DNA from: Marinomonas polaris DSM 16579
Lineage (GTDB): Bacteria; Pseudomonadota; Gammaproteobacteria; Pseudomonadales; Marinomonadaceae
Length of the DNA: 53,597 nucleotides
Assembly: GCF_900129155.1 (NCBI RefSeq)
Contig: NZ_FQVF01000028.1
Coordinates: 1-53,597, forward strand
Reading direction: 5' to 3'
Shown here: piece after piece, positions 8,923-17,267 of the stretch
Layout of the letters: each line of letters opens with the position of its first letter
How positions within the stretch are numbered: position 1 is the first letter of the stretch
The notes under the pieces: model-generated
The model's database searches: none
What the model was told of the DNA's origin: nothing
Seen by the model: only the letters and a program-made list of their open reading frames with translations
Program-made: the position numbers and the translations under genes

Positions 8923-9666
8923 TTAAGACGTACGCTGTAGTATACGAGCGGAAGAGTCTGCATTGTTTCTAATTGAATCCATCATCTTCACGTTCATTTC
9001 GAAGCGGCGCGCTAAGTTCATAATATGCGTCATCTCTTCAACCGCATTAACATTGCTGCCTTCGATGAAACCACTTACTAGCTGTACATTAGGATCAACC
9101 TCATAAGTCTGACCATCGCGCGAATGAATCAAACCATCTTCTTCTTTGCGTAAATTTTGTTTATCAGGATTAACCAATTTAATCTGATTAAGCACCGCAA
9201 CTTCGTTGTTTGCGCCACCTTGAGGAACAATAGAAATAGAACCATCGGCAGTAATGTTGATACTATCTGCAGGTGGCAAAAATATAGGACCATCTACACC
9301 AGCAACTGGCAAACCTCGTCCTGTTACTAATTGCCCTGCGGCATTAATTTGGAAGTCGCCAGCTCGAGTGTAAGCCTCTTGCCCACTTTCATCATAAACA
9401 GCAATAAAACCCTCTCCGGCAACCGCAACGTCCAAATTCCTACCAGTCTGTATCATGTCACCTTGGGTGTAACGTGTGGCTGGATTCTCTGTCATCGCAT
9501 AGACACGACTAGGATGATAGTCACCATATACCTGCATAGAGCGAGCTTGTTCAAAATCAGAACGAAAGCCAGTCGTACTCACGTTCGCCAGATTGTTAGC
9601 GTGTATTGTTTGAGCATTCATGGTTTGTACACCACCACTCATTGCTAAATATAAGGCCTTATCCAC
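8923..9666 (-). CDS. flgF: Flagellar proximal rod protein FlgF
   Basis: FlgF is a proximal rod subunit. It has NNLANVSTTGFRSDFEQARSM near the N-terminus, TRAGDFQINAAGQLVTG in the middle and the terminal helix NAVEEMTHIMNLARRFEMNVKMM. The 247 residues match the family. The start codon is GTG (9664-9666) with GGGAG about seven bases upstream. The 140-bp gap before it holds the flgE terminator and a sigma-54 promoter match, so flgF probably opens a new transcript (flgFGHIJ). Confidence 0.96.
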   Translation of the reverse strand: MDKALYLAMSGGVQTMNAQTIHANNLANVSTTGFRSDFEQARSMQVYGDYHPSRVYAMTENPATRYTQGDMIQTGRNLDVAVAGEGFIAVYDESGQEAYTRAGDFQINAAGQLVTGRGLPVAGVDGPIFLPPADSINITADGSISIVPQGGANNEVAVLNQIKLVNPDKQNLRKEEDGLIHSRDGQTYEVDPNVQLVSGFIEGSNVNAVEEMTHIMNLARRFEMNVKMMDSIRNNADSSARILQRTS

Positions 9667-9708
9667 TACAATTCTCCCAGAAGAATTTACATAACTAAGG
9701 TAGCTACT

Positions 9709-9725
9709 ATCAAAAAACGTACCAA
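9709..9725 (-). promoter_or_regulatory. Sigma-54 promoter candidate for flgF
   Basis: The minus strand reads TTGGTACGTTTTTTGAT. The -24 box TGGTACG is close to consensus and the spacing is correct. The -12 box is TTGAT instead of TTGCA/T, so the usually invariant GC is GA. It lies about 43-59 bp upstream of the GTG of flgF, just beyond a terminator. Confidence 0.5.
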
Positions 9726-9750
9726 CTTATAAAAACAATAAAAAAAGCAA

Positions 9751-9782
9751 AAAAAAAGCCGAAACAGCGAGGCTGTTCCGGC
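9751..9782 (-). terminator. Rho-independent terminator after flgE
   Basis: On the minus strand GCCGGAACAG and CTGTTTCGGC form a 10-bp stem (one G-T pair) with a 5-base loop. The stem is followed directly by seven T residues and more T-rich DNA. It ends the flgBCDE transcript before flgF. Confidence 0.9.
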
Positions 9783-9806
9783 ATCAAATCTTCTCTCTCC
9801 AGAAAA

Positions 9807-11504
9807 TTAGCGGAGGTTAATTATCGTCTGTGTGACAGTATTTTCTGTTTCTAACGTTTTACTGTTCGCTTGGTAATTACGCTGCGCCTCAATAAGCGCA
9901 ACCAATTCAGACGTAAGATCAACGTTAGACTCTTCTAACGCGCCCCCTTGAATTTTTCCAAATGTTCCTGTATTCGGACGACCAATGTCAGCAGGACCAG
10001 AACCCTTACTTGCCAGCCAAGAAGTATGTCCTGACGGCATAAGTCCGTCCGTACTGTCAAATGTTGCCAAGGCAATCTGGCCAAGAGTTGCCGTTTGTTG
10101 GTTTGTATAATTGGCCATTAAGAAACCATCACTATCAAACGATACGCCTTGCAACTCGCCAGCAGAAAAACCGTTCTGATCAAAATTATCTGTATTATTT
10201 AAAGCAAACTGCGTCGAACCGGTTAAGTCCAATGGTGTAATTTGACCTCGATTAGTTGGATCTATCCCCGAAATCTCTAACGTAATTGGTTGCGCAACAC
10301 CAAAAGGAGGAAGTCCACGGTAAGACCCCAACAAATTACCAGCAGCATCAAAAGAGACTGTAGTATTTTTTTCTAAATACCGCGTATCTTCACCTGTCAA
10401 AGGATCTGTATAGCTTTCCTCACCATCCAAAGTAACGCGTAGTTCGTAGGTATTATTTTCACCTTGTTTAATAAAATAATACCCCAGCGTGTGAGTCTCA
10501 CCCAAAGAATCAAAGACGGTTCTTGTATTACCGTAGTTGTAAGTTTCAGGACTCAGCGGATCAAAAACTTCTCGAGCAACAGCACTAGGCTCTCGCATCT
10601 CAGCTGGAGTAAGAGCAGAGGCTATGGCAACACCACCCAATGTTCCAGCGATAGCTAAAGGCGTTTTCGTTCCAGTAGCGATATCTGCTTCACCAGGCTC
10701 AGTTGCACCAAGATACAGAAGCTCAAACGGCTGCTCTTCTGTACCATCGCCGTTATAATCAGTACCACCTTCCGCAGAGTTAAAAGTAGCGAAAGTTTCA
10801 CCCAAGAACGCAGCACCAGTATCATCAGTCAGGTTTCCATCAACTGTGGCATTTACTTTATAAGTATTAGGCAACTCACTTTTTGAATAATAGTAAGTAA
10901 CAATGTGTGTTTTACCATTGCCGTCTGCGACACCTTGAGTTTGGGTGAAGTTATAAGTATCTGGATTCAATGGGTCAAAATCCGCTTTAATAAAGGCAGG
11001 TATGTCTTCATTCTTTGAATCCAAGTTCACTTTCAAGCCCATTGTTGTGGTTGGCTCTGGTGGAATCCGATCAGTTGGAACCTTTAGATCTTCTAAATTA
11101 CCACCAACAACACCGTCTACAGCGTTAAAACCTAAAACATTACTCCCCGTATTCGTTACTAGAAAACCATTTTCATCCAGCTTAAAATTACCAGCACGGG
11201 TGTAGGATTGAGCAATACCAGAATCAAGAACAAAAAAGCCACTGCCATCAACGGCAAGATCTAGGTTGTTATCTGTATAAGATATATTACCTGCTGAAAA
11301 TTCTTGAGAAACCTTACTCACACTTACACCAGAACCAATACTGTTACCGCTTCCGGCACCAAGCACACTGGTATTATAGAGATCATCAAACTCAATACGT
11401 GACTTTTTAAAGCCCGTAGTATCGGCGTTGGCAATATTATTACCTGTAACACTTAAATAATCGGCAGAGGCTTTAATGCCAGATAATGCAGTATTGAATC
11501 CCAT
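9807..11504 (-). CDS. flgE: Flagellar hook protein FlgE, enlarged by an internal domain duplication
   Basis: FlgE is the hook subunit. The N-terminus (MGFNTALSGIKASADYLSVT, NNIANADTTGFKKSR) and C-terminus (ESNVDLTSELVALIEAQRNYQANSKTL) are canonical. The ATG at 11504 has GGAG six bases upstream and is preferred over a TTG at 11516. At 565 residues it is far longer than the 402 of E. coli. The central part holds two related blocks, about residues 176-223 and 314-361, each beginning FDPL(N/S)P(D/E)TYN and ending (V/L)DG. Between them lies DYNGDGTEE, which resembles a calcium-binding loop. It starts 12 bp after flgD. Confidence 0.95.
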   Translation of the reverse strand: MGFNTALSGIKASADYLSVTGNNIANADTTGFKKSRIEFDDLYNTSVLGAGSGNSIGSGVSVSKVSQEFSAGNISYTDNNLDLAVDGSGFFVLDSGIAQSYTRAGNFKLDENGFLVTNTGSNVLGFNAVDGVVGGNLEDLKVPTDRIPPEPTTTMGLKVNLDSKNEDIPAFIKADFDPLNPDTYNFTQTQGVADGNGKTHIVTYYYSKSELPNTYKVNATVDGNLTDDTGAAFLGETFATFNSAEGGTDYNGDGTEEQPFELLYLGATEPGEADIATGTKTPLAIAGTLGGVAIASALTPAEMREPSAVAREVFDPLSPETYNYGNTRTVFDSLGETHTLGYYFIKQGENNTYELRVTLDGEESYTDPLTGEDTRYLEKNTTVSFDAAGNLLGSYRGLPPFGVAQPITLEISGIDPTNRGQITPLDLTGSTQFALNNTDNFDQNGFSAGELQGVSFDSDGFLMANYTNQQTATLGQIALATFDSTDGLMPSGHTSWLASKGSGPADIGRPNTGTFGKIQGGALEESNVDLTSELVALIEAQRNYQANSKTLETENTVTQTIINLR

Positions 11505-11516
11505 AATGCTCTCCAA

Positions 11517-12221
11517 TCACCCTAATATTTCTAATTCGTTCGTAAGTTTGATTTTGCCGTGGTTTTCCACATTTAAAACCGTGCCATTTTCACCATTAAT
11601 GGTGACGCCTTGAATACGTGTTGGAAGCTGAGTACTCATCGCTGATATTTCGCCTTGCTCATTGGTTGATGACGCGGCAAAACGATATTCACCAGGCGGC
11701 AAAACATTTCCGTCATCATCTAACTTGTCCCACTTGTACTCACCCGTGTTCAGCGCAGCAGTACGAACAAGGCGGTTATCCGCATCGTATATTTTTAATG
11801 TTGCAGCCTTAGAATTCTCTGGTATTACCGTTCTCAACTGAACTGCCTCTAAACCATCGGTAACTTTCGCTTTATTCCCATCCATTAAGATAGACTTACC
11901 CACTAAGGTAGAGGCACTAAGTGCTTGATTAGACGTAAGCGAAGTGGCCATATTCTCTAATTGATCAGAGATACTAGTCAGTCGTTCTAACGAACTAAAT
12001 TGAGACATCTGCGCCACCATGTCGTTTGTGTCTTGCGGCGCGGTCGGATCCTGCCCTTTAAGCTGCTCTATATAAAGCTTCAAAAAGACATTTTGGTCAG
12101 CAAGTGCCGCTTCATCTTTCTGCACCTCTGGCTTTTCAATACCAGCTTTTGTCTTAGCCGCTTCAGTCCCATATTGGGAAATCAACCCATTAAGACCTTT
12201 CGAGTCAGATATATTTGCCAT
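11517..12221 (-). CDS. flgD: Flagellar hook-cap assembly protein FlgD
   Basis: FlgD caps the growing hook and is needed for FlgE assembly. The N-terminal conserved segment (about 35-100: FLKLYIEQLKGQDPTAPQDTND, then MVAQMSQFSSLERL) and the C-terminal FlgD Tudor/FNIII-like domain (VRTAALNTGEYKWDKLDDDGNVLPPGEYRF) are both clear. The 234 residues match the family. It lies between flgC (10 bp) and flgE (12 bp) in one transcript from the flgB promoter. Confidence 0.96.
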   Translation of the reverse strand: MANISDSKGLNGLISQYGTEAAKTKAGIEKPEVQKDEAALADQNVFLKLYIEQLKGQDPTAPQDTNDMVAQMSQFSSLERLTSISDQLENMATSLTSNQALSASTLVGKSILMDGNKAKVTDGLEAVQLRTVIPENSKAATLKIYDADNRLVRTAALNTGEYKWDKLDDDGNVLPPGEYRFAASSTNEQGEISAMSTQLPTRIQGVTINGENGTVLNVENHGKIKLTNELEILG

Positions 12222-12231
12222 CTGTCAGCTC

Positions 12232-12687
12232 CTATGACTGCCCAAGCGTGAGCATTTTCTGCATCATACTTTTGGCTGAGTTCATAATTTCTACGTTTGT
12301 CTGAAAAGAACGAGACGCTGACATCATATCTGCCATCTCTTCCATCGGGTTTACGTTCGGATAAAACACGTAACCATCTTCATTTGCCATTGGGTGATCT
12401 GGTTCGTATCTAGGCTGTAAAGGTGCGTCCGATTCCACAATGCCATCTACTTTTACCCCAACACCAGCACCGGTATCATCTTTGTTCGCATTGTTCCAAC
12501 CATATTCACGCATGCTGTCATTCATCATTTGTGAAAATACGGGCTTACGGGCACGATAAGTTTGATCAGCCGAACTTGCAGCACTGTCTACGTTTGCCAT
12601 GTTGCTTGCAATCGTATTCAAACGTATGGTTTGAGCACTCATTGCAGATCCAGAAATGGTAAAAATATTACTCAAAGACATCGTCAT
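12232..12687 (-). CDS. flgC: Flagellar proximal rod protein FlgC
   Basis: FlgC is a proximal rod subunit. It has the NMANVDSAASSADQTYRARK motif near the N-terminus, the YEPDHPMANEDGYVFYPNVN signature in the middle and MADMMSASRSFQTNVEIMNS at the C-terminus. The 151 residues are slightly more than the usual 135-148. The start at 12687 overlaps the flgB stop as TAATG, with GGGA just upstream; Met3 at 12681 is possible. Confidence 0.96.
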   Translation of the reverse strand: MTMSLSNIFTISGSAMSAQTIRLNTIASNMANVDSAASSADQTYRARKPVFSQMMNDSMREYGWNNANKDDTGAGVGVKVDGIVESDAPLQPRYEPDHPMANEDGYVFYPNVNPMEEMADMMSASRSFQTNVEIMNSAKSMMQKMLTLGQS

Positions 12688-13079
12688 TAATTCCCAGTAA
12701 GCGCTTTTTTCATGCCGTTAATTTTTCGATCCAAGAACATAAAACTCGTATCAAACTGTAATGAGTTTTGAGCGTACTCAGCCTGCTCTCTTTGCATATC
12801 AACCGTATTACCATCCAAAGATGGCTGGTTAGGATTTCGGTACAACAAACCTTCAGACTCACCAGAAAAACCTTCCGCAGAAATATGACGTGAGTTTGTC
12901 CCAGCAAGCTGTAATTTTTTACTTTCATTATTTAAAAGCGAATCGAACGAAATATCTCTCGCCTTATAATTTGGCGTATCAGCATTGGCAATATTGTTTG
13001 CAAGCACAGCCGCTCTCGCGCTACGAAACTCAAGCGTCTTATCATGTCCAGCAAATGCACTTGCAAAAGAAATAGCCAT
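12687..13079 (-). CDS. flgB: Flagellar proximal rod protein FlgB
   Basis: FlgB is a proximal rod subunit and the first gene of the flg cluster. Diagnostic motifs are RAAVLANNIANADTPNYKARDISF near the N-terminus, GNTVDMQREQAEYAQNSLQFDTS in the middle and the C-terminal KINGMKKALTGN. The 130 residues are normal. GAGG lies just upstream of the ATG. The nearest upstream gene is trxA, so the flgA/flgM/flgN and cheV/cheR genes that often lie here are absent. Confidence 0.96.
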   Translation of the reverse strand: MAISFASAFAGHDKTLEFRSARAAVLANNIANADTPNYKARDISFDSLLNNESKKLQLAGTNSRHISAEGFSGESEGLLYRNPNQPSLDGNTVDMQREQAEYAQNSLQFDTSFMFLDRKINGMKKALTGN

Positions 13080-13124
13080 TGGATCCTCAAAGAAAAATAT
13101 TATTCATCTATACAAGCAACATAA

Positions 13125-13140
13125 AGCAATTATAGTGCCA
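13125..13140 (-). promoter_or_regulatory. Sigma-54 promoter of flgB operon
   Basis: The minus strand reads TGGCACTATAATTGCT. This is a near-perfect -24/-12 element (TGGCAC-N5-TTGCT) with GG and GC ten bases apart. The predicted start site is about 35 bp before the flgB ATG. In polar-flagellated gammaproteobacteria such promoters are driven by FlrC/FleR-type activators (family knowledge); no activator gene is in the window. Confidence 0.88.
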
Positions 13141-13270
13141 ATAAATAATAACCTTATTTTTCATACACTTAATTAAAATTAAAATAAGAACGGCAAAAAG
13201 CGGCAACAAATATAGGGAGAAAAACAGACCCACTTTGTTGTAGTTTGATTATAGGACAGGATAGTAAAAA

Positions 13271-13300
13271 CAAAAAAAGCAGCCATCAGGCTGCTTTTTT
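13271..13300. terminator. Bidirectional-type terminator downstream of trxA
   Basis: AGCAGCC and GGCTGCT form a 7-bp stem around ATCA, with A7 on the left and T6 on the right. It would stop minus-strand transcripts from trxA and also serves as a barrier in the other direction. Confidence 0.85.
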
Positions 13301-13344
13301 ATAACGCAATAACGATCTAACTAGGACAACGGCCCTATTAGCAA

Positions 13345-13671
13345 TTAGATAGCGCTGTTTACAAAGTCTACCAATTGAGATTTAGACACTGCACCCACTT
13401 TAGTCGCTACCACTTCACCACCTTTAACGATAAGCAAAGTAGGAATACCACGTACATTGTACTTAGGTGCTGTTTCTTGGTTTTCGTCAACGTTAAGTTT
13501 AACAACTTTTACTTTGCCTGCGTATTCAGCAGCAACGTCTTCCAAAACTGGCGCAATCATTTTACAAGGACCACACCATGGAGCCCAAAAATCTACAATC
13601 ACAGGGATGTCTGAATTAAGCACTTCTTCTGCAAATTGAGCATCAGTGATTTGAATTGTGTTCTCACTCAT
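13345..13671 (-). CDS. trxA: Thioredoxin 1
   Basis: The 108-residue protein is a cytoplasmic disulfide reductase with the active-site motif WCGPCK (Cys33, Cys36) after VIVDFWAP. It carries the cis-proline segment RGIPTLLIVK and the usual C-terminal helix KSQLVDFVNS. The length matches E. coli TrxA. It is monocistronic by layout: 104 bp separate it from the HAD gene upstream and a terminator follows it. Confidence 0.97.
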   Translation of the reverse strand: MSENTIQITDAQFAEEVLNSDIPVIVDFWAPWCGPCKMIAPVLEDVAAEYAGKVKVVKLNVDENQETAPKYNVRGIPTLLIVKGGEVVATKVGAVSKSQLVDFVNSAI

Positions 13672-13775
13672 AATAATTCCTCAAAATTCTATATTTAACT
13701 AATGAATGTAGCTAGTGTATCACTAAATGATTGGGGTAAAAACGAGTTCTCTTTAATTAAAGCGATAGAAAAATG

Positions 13776-14489
13776 CTATAACATTAAAGATCGAATGACT
13801 GTTGGCAATTCAAGTAAGGAATGTATTTCTGCATGAGAGCGAGCGCCCCAATCATCCCCCCAACGCTGGGCACCATGACGATTAAACCAAATACTTTTTG
13901 CTCCAGCATTTGACGCACCAAAGACATCATCCATAGGGTGATCACCAATATGAATAAGCTCAGATAAGTCTACACCAGCTTTTTTTGCTGCCATTGAAAA
14001 TACATCAACAGCAGGCTTTGCAACACCAACTTGGTCTGCTCGTACAGCAAAATCAAAATACTGTCCTAAACCGACATAAGGATGAAATACATCAGCATTA
14101 CCGTTGGTGATAACAGCCAAAGCATAGTCCTGGCTCAAAGCCTCTAAGACATCCACTACATGAGGGTAAAGATCAACCTTTTGGCGCCACTCACAAAAGT
14201 GCGCCAGCGCAGCACCAGCAACGGATTCAGCTTCTTCAGAAGGCAACCCAAATTGCTTTAGCGCAAGCTTGTATACAGCCAGACGAATCGCGGTTAGATT
14301 AAAAGCCATCTCTGGATTCTTAGATAAGACTTGACCTTTTAACTCCTCTCGGGCGAGAAGCGAATATTGCAGAGAGAAACCTGGAAAGCGCTCTTCAAAC
14401 CAAGACTCCATGGCATATTCCGCTCGCATAATGACCGGAGCGACATCCCATAAAGTATTATCAAGGTCAAAGGTAATAAGAATGCTCAC
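13776..14489 (-). CDS. HAD-family phosphatase, YigB-like
   Basis: This is a haloacid-dehalogenase-fold hydrolase. Motif I is FDLDNTLWD (nucleophile Asp8), motif II is VITNGNAD and motif III/IV is the conserved HIGDHPMDDVFGASNAGAKS. In E. coli and Pseudomonas the yigB-type HAD gene follows DUF484 and xerC. Here it follows DUF484 directly, with its GTG start overlapping the DUF484 stop (GTGA). YigB acts on FMN and sugar phosphates in E. coli (family knowledge); the substrate here is not shown by sequence. 237 residues. Confidence 0.88.
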   Translation of the reverse strand: MSILITFDLDNTLWDVAPVIMRAEYAMESWFEERFPGFSLQYSLLAREELKGQVLSKNPEMAFNLTAIRLAVYKLALKQFGLPSEEAESVAGAALAHFCEWRQKVDLYPHVVDVLEALSQDYALAVITNGNADVFHPYVGLGQYFDFAVRADQVGVAKPAVDVFSMAAKKAGVDLSELIHIGDHPMDDVFGASNAGAKSIWFNRHGAQRWGDDWGARSHAEIHSLLELPTVIRSLML

Positions 14490-15151
14490 GGCAACAGCCT
14501 CAATAGAATCGCACTCAATAAATCAGCGAGGTACTGAAGAAACAAGGCGCCTTTTTCCTTTTCAAAAGCCGATTTACTTTCTGCCCCTAATACCAGAACG
14601 CCACATTTTCTAATCTCTCCGCCTTCTCGTGAAAGAAGCGGTAAAACAGCAACAGAACGAATAGATGTAGCATCATCAAGGAAAAGAAAGCTCATTTCAT
14701 TTGCTGGCAACATTCCACAAAAACAGTCCGTAAACCCAGCAGCATGAGACAAAAACACATCGTCTTCCACCAGCTTATGAGACCTAACAGCACTATCCGG
14801 AAACTCGCCGTATAAAACCAATTCATGATGAGACACTTCAAAATCGTCTCTCACCATATCGTCGACAATAACTGCTAGGTCGTCTAAGGAGCTACAGGTA
14901 AGACCTGCTAATACTAAACGACGACTTTTTTGCATAGTAGACTCATTTTCACGAGCCACTTCGACTAGACGCTCAAACTGAGCACGATAATCAGCCGTCG
15001 ACTTGCGTAACAAATTCACCTGATATTCAAGTAACGAAACTACTTTCCCATTAACTGGATGAGGAAGTGTCAGACTCTCCAACAAATCAGCATGCCGAAT
15101 AAAAAAATCCGGTGTTTTTGACAAATATTGAATCACTTCTTCTTCGCTCAT
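14486..15151 (-). CDS. DUF484 family protein
   Basis: The 221-residue protein has the DUF484 layout: an N-terminal helix with YLSKTPDFFIRHADLLESL followed by LPHPVNGKVVSLLEYQVNLLR, and a C-terminal GAF-like region (about 80-215). The function is unknown in the family. It sits 7 bp after dapF and overlaps the HAD gene, so it is part of the dapF operon. In most relatives xerC comes next; here it does not. Confidence 0.93.
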   Translation of the reverse strand: MSEEEVIQYLSKTPDFFIRHADLLESLTLPHPVNGKVVSLLEYQVNLLRKSTADYRAQFERLVEVARENESTMQKSRRLVLAGLTCSSLDDLAVIVDDMVRDDFEVSHHELVLYGEFPDSAVRSHKLVEDDVFLSHAAGFTDCFCGMLPANEMSFLFLDDATSIRSVAVLPLLSREGGEIRKCGVLVLGAESKSAFEKEKGALFLQYLADLLSAILLRLLP

Positions 15152-15158
15152 AATCCCT

Positions 15159-15989
15159 CTATAGGTAAATTTGACCTTCGAATACTTTCTCAGCGGGACC
15201 TGTCATAAGAATAGGCGAGCCTTCACCCTGCCATTCAATATGTAAATCTCCGCCGCGCAAATGGGCTGTCACTTTAGGTGATAACCATCCCTGTTTGATT
15301 CCAGCAACAACCGCCGCACAAGCACCAGTTCCGCAAGCCTGAGTTTCACCAACGCCACGCTCATAAACACGTAAATTGATTTCATCAGGATTAATAACCT
15401 GCATAAAGCCAACATTCACCTTTCTAGGAAAGCGCTCATGACACTCAATCAACGCACCAACCTTAGCAACCTCATCATCCATTAGTTGATCAACTTTGAT
15501 CACTGCATGGGGATTACCAACAGACACTGGTGTCATTAAATATTCAGTACCATCAGCTATTATGCTGTAAAGAGTGTCACAAGGTTCTGCTGTAAACGGC
15601 AAATCCTGCGGTTCAAAACTTGGTGCTCCCATATCTACCGTAACTAAACCACCGTCTAGCACACGTAATTGGATCGCACCGCGCTTTGTTTCAACATTGA
15701 TAATGCGCTTATTTGTTAACTCTCGATCTAAAACAAATTTAGCAAAACAACGAGCACCATTTCCACAATGCTCAACTTCACTGCCATCTGAATTATAGAT
15801 ACGATAACGGAAATCCATATCTGGATCAGTGGGTGGCTCAACCACTAAAAGCTGATCAAAGCCAATCCCCCAGTTACGATCACTCAACCTCTCGATTTGC
15901 TGTTTATTAAAAAACACCTTACGAGACACCGCATCGACTACAACAAAATCATTTCCTAGACCATGCATTTTGGTAAATTTTAATAACAC
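15159..15989 (-). CDS. dapF: Diaminopimelate epimerase
   Basis: DapF converts LL- to meso-diaminopimelate for peptidoglycan and lysine synthesis. The two catalytic cysteines lie in EHCGNGARCF and ETQACGTGACAA, and the N-terminus has KMHGLGNDF. A GTG start at 15989 is chosen because a perfect AAGGAG lies about six bases upstream and it gives 276 residues, close to the family norm. The longer reading from 16022 would overlap lysA. It is 10 bp after lysA, so the two consecutive lysine-pathway enzymes are coupled. Confidence 0.96.
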   Translation of the reverse strand: MLLKFTKMHGLGNDFVVVDAVSRKVFFNKQQIERLSDRNWGIGFDQLLVVEPPTDPDMDFRYRIYNSDGSEVEHCGNGARCFAKFVLDRELTNKRIINVETKRGAIQLRVLDGGLVTVDMGAPSFEPQDLPFTAEPCDTLYSIIADGTEYLMTPVSVGNPHAVIKVDQLMDDEVAKVGALIECHERFPRKVNVGFMQVINPDEINLRVYERGVGETQACGTGACAAVVAGIKQGWLSPKVTAHLRGGDLHIEWQGEGSPILMTGPAEKVFEGQIYL

Positions 15990-15999
15990 GACGAACTCC

Positions 16000-17253
16000 T
16001 TAGTCTGGCAAGATTTGCTCACCAGCTAACTGATGTTCAATCGTTTCACGAGCACGAATCAAATAGGTTTTATCGCCATCGACCATAACTTCCGCAGCAC
16101 GATTACGGCTATTGTAATTTGATGACATTGTGAAGCCATAAGCTCCCGCAGAGCGAACCGCCAAAAGATCACCGGCCTGAATATCTAACTCACGATCCTT
16201 ACCCAAAAAGTCGCCGGTCTCACAAATAGGACCGACAAGATCGTAGTTGCGCTTGCCCTCTGGCGTTGGCAACAAAGAGACAGGAACAATGTTCATCCAC
16301 GCGCCGTATAAAGATGGGCGGATAAGGTCATTCATCGCACCGTCAATGATGGCGAAGTTTTTATGCGGATTGCATTTCAAAAACTCAACTTGTGTTAATA
16401 AGATACCAGCGTTCGCTGCGATAGAACGACCTGGCTCAAAAGCCAGTTCGAAATTTCTACCTTTTACTTTCTCAAGCAGTAGCTTAGCGTAATCAGCAGG
16501 CTCTGGTGGTACTTCGTCACGATAACGAACACCCAACCCGCCACCCAGATCAAGGTGTTTAATTGTAATGCCGACTTCAGCTAGTTCATCTACCAAACCA
16601 ATAAGACGATCGAATGTATCTAAGAAAGGTTTTAGTTCTGTCAATTGTGAGCCGATGTGGCAATCTACGCCCATAACATTTAAGTTAGGTAATTCATGAG
16701 CAATTTTGTAGATACGAACCGCGTCTTTAATATCGATGCCAAACTTGTTTTCTTTCAAACCCGTTGAAATATAAGGATGAGTTTTAGCATCGACATCAGG
16801 ATTGACGCGTAAAGATACAGGCGCCACTTTGCCCATTTCGCCAGCAACTTGATCCAATCGGTATAGTTCTGCTTCAGATTCGACGTTAAAGCAATGAATA
16901 CCGACTTCTAACGCACGACGCATTTCCACAGCTTGTTTACCTAAACCGGAGAACATAACTTTTGAAGGCTCGCCACCCGCTTTTAAAACACGCTCAAGCT
17001 CACCAACAGAAACAATATCGAAGCCTGATCCCAAGCGAGCTAAGACATTCAAAATCGCAATATTAGAACAGGCCTTTACCGCATAGCAGATCAAGGTTGG
17101 GTGTGATGCGAATGCATCCGCGTAAGCTTTATAGTGACGTTCAAGAGTGGCACGAGAGTATACGTAACAAGGCGTACCATACTGATTTGCAACATCTGAC
17201 AAGGCAACATCCTCTGCGTGCAGAGTCTGATTCGAATAATTAAAAAAGTCCAA
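16000..17253 (-). CDS. lysA: Diaminopimelate decarboxylase
   Basis: LysA is the PLP-dependent last step of lysine synthesis. The PLP lysine is in CYAVKA (Lys60). Further conserved segments are GLGKQAVEMRRALE, HIGSQL, DLGGGLGVRY, FEPGRSIAANAG and CETGDFLGKDREL. The start is TTG at 17253, preceded by GAGG at a good distance; the resulting N-terminus (MDFFNYSNQTLHAEDVALS) resembles that of other gammaproteobacterial LysA proteins. 417 residues. It follows the small lipoprotein lptM by 14 bp. Confidence 0.96.
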   Translation of the reverse strand: MDFFNYSNQTLHAEDVALSDVANQYGTPCYVYSRATLERHYKAYADAFASHPTLICYAVKACSNIAILNVLARLGSGFDIVSVGELERVLKAGGEPSKVMFSGLGKQAVEMRRALEVGIHCFNVESEAELYRLDQVAGEMGKVAPVSLRVNPDVDAKTHPYISTGLKENKFGIDIKDAVRIYKIAHELPNLNVMGVDCHIGSQLTELKPFLDTFDRLIGLVDELAEVGITIKHLDLGGGLGVRYRDEVPPEPADYAKLLLEKVKGRNFELAFEPGRSIAANAGILLTQVEFLKCNPHKNFAIIDGAMNDLIRPSLYGAWMNIVPVSLLPTPEGKRNYDLVGPICETGDFLGKDRELDIQAGDLLAVRSAGAYGFTMSSNYNSRNRAAEVMVDGDKTYLIRARETIEHQLAGEQILPD

Positions 17254-17267
17254 AAGGGAATCCTCAG

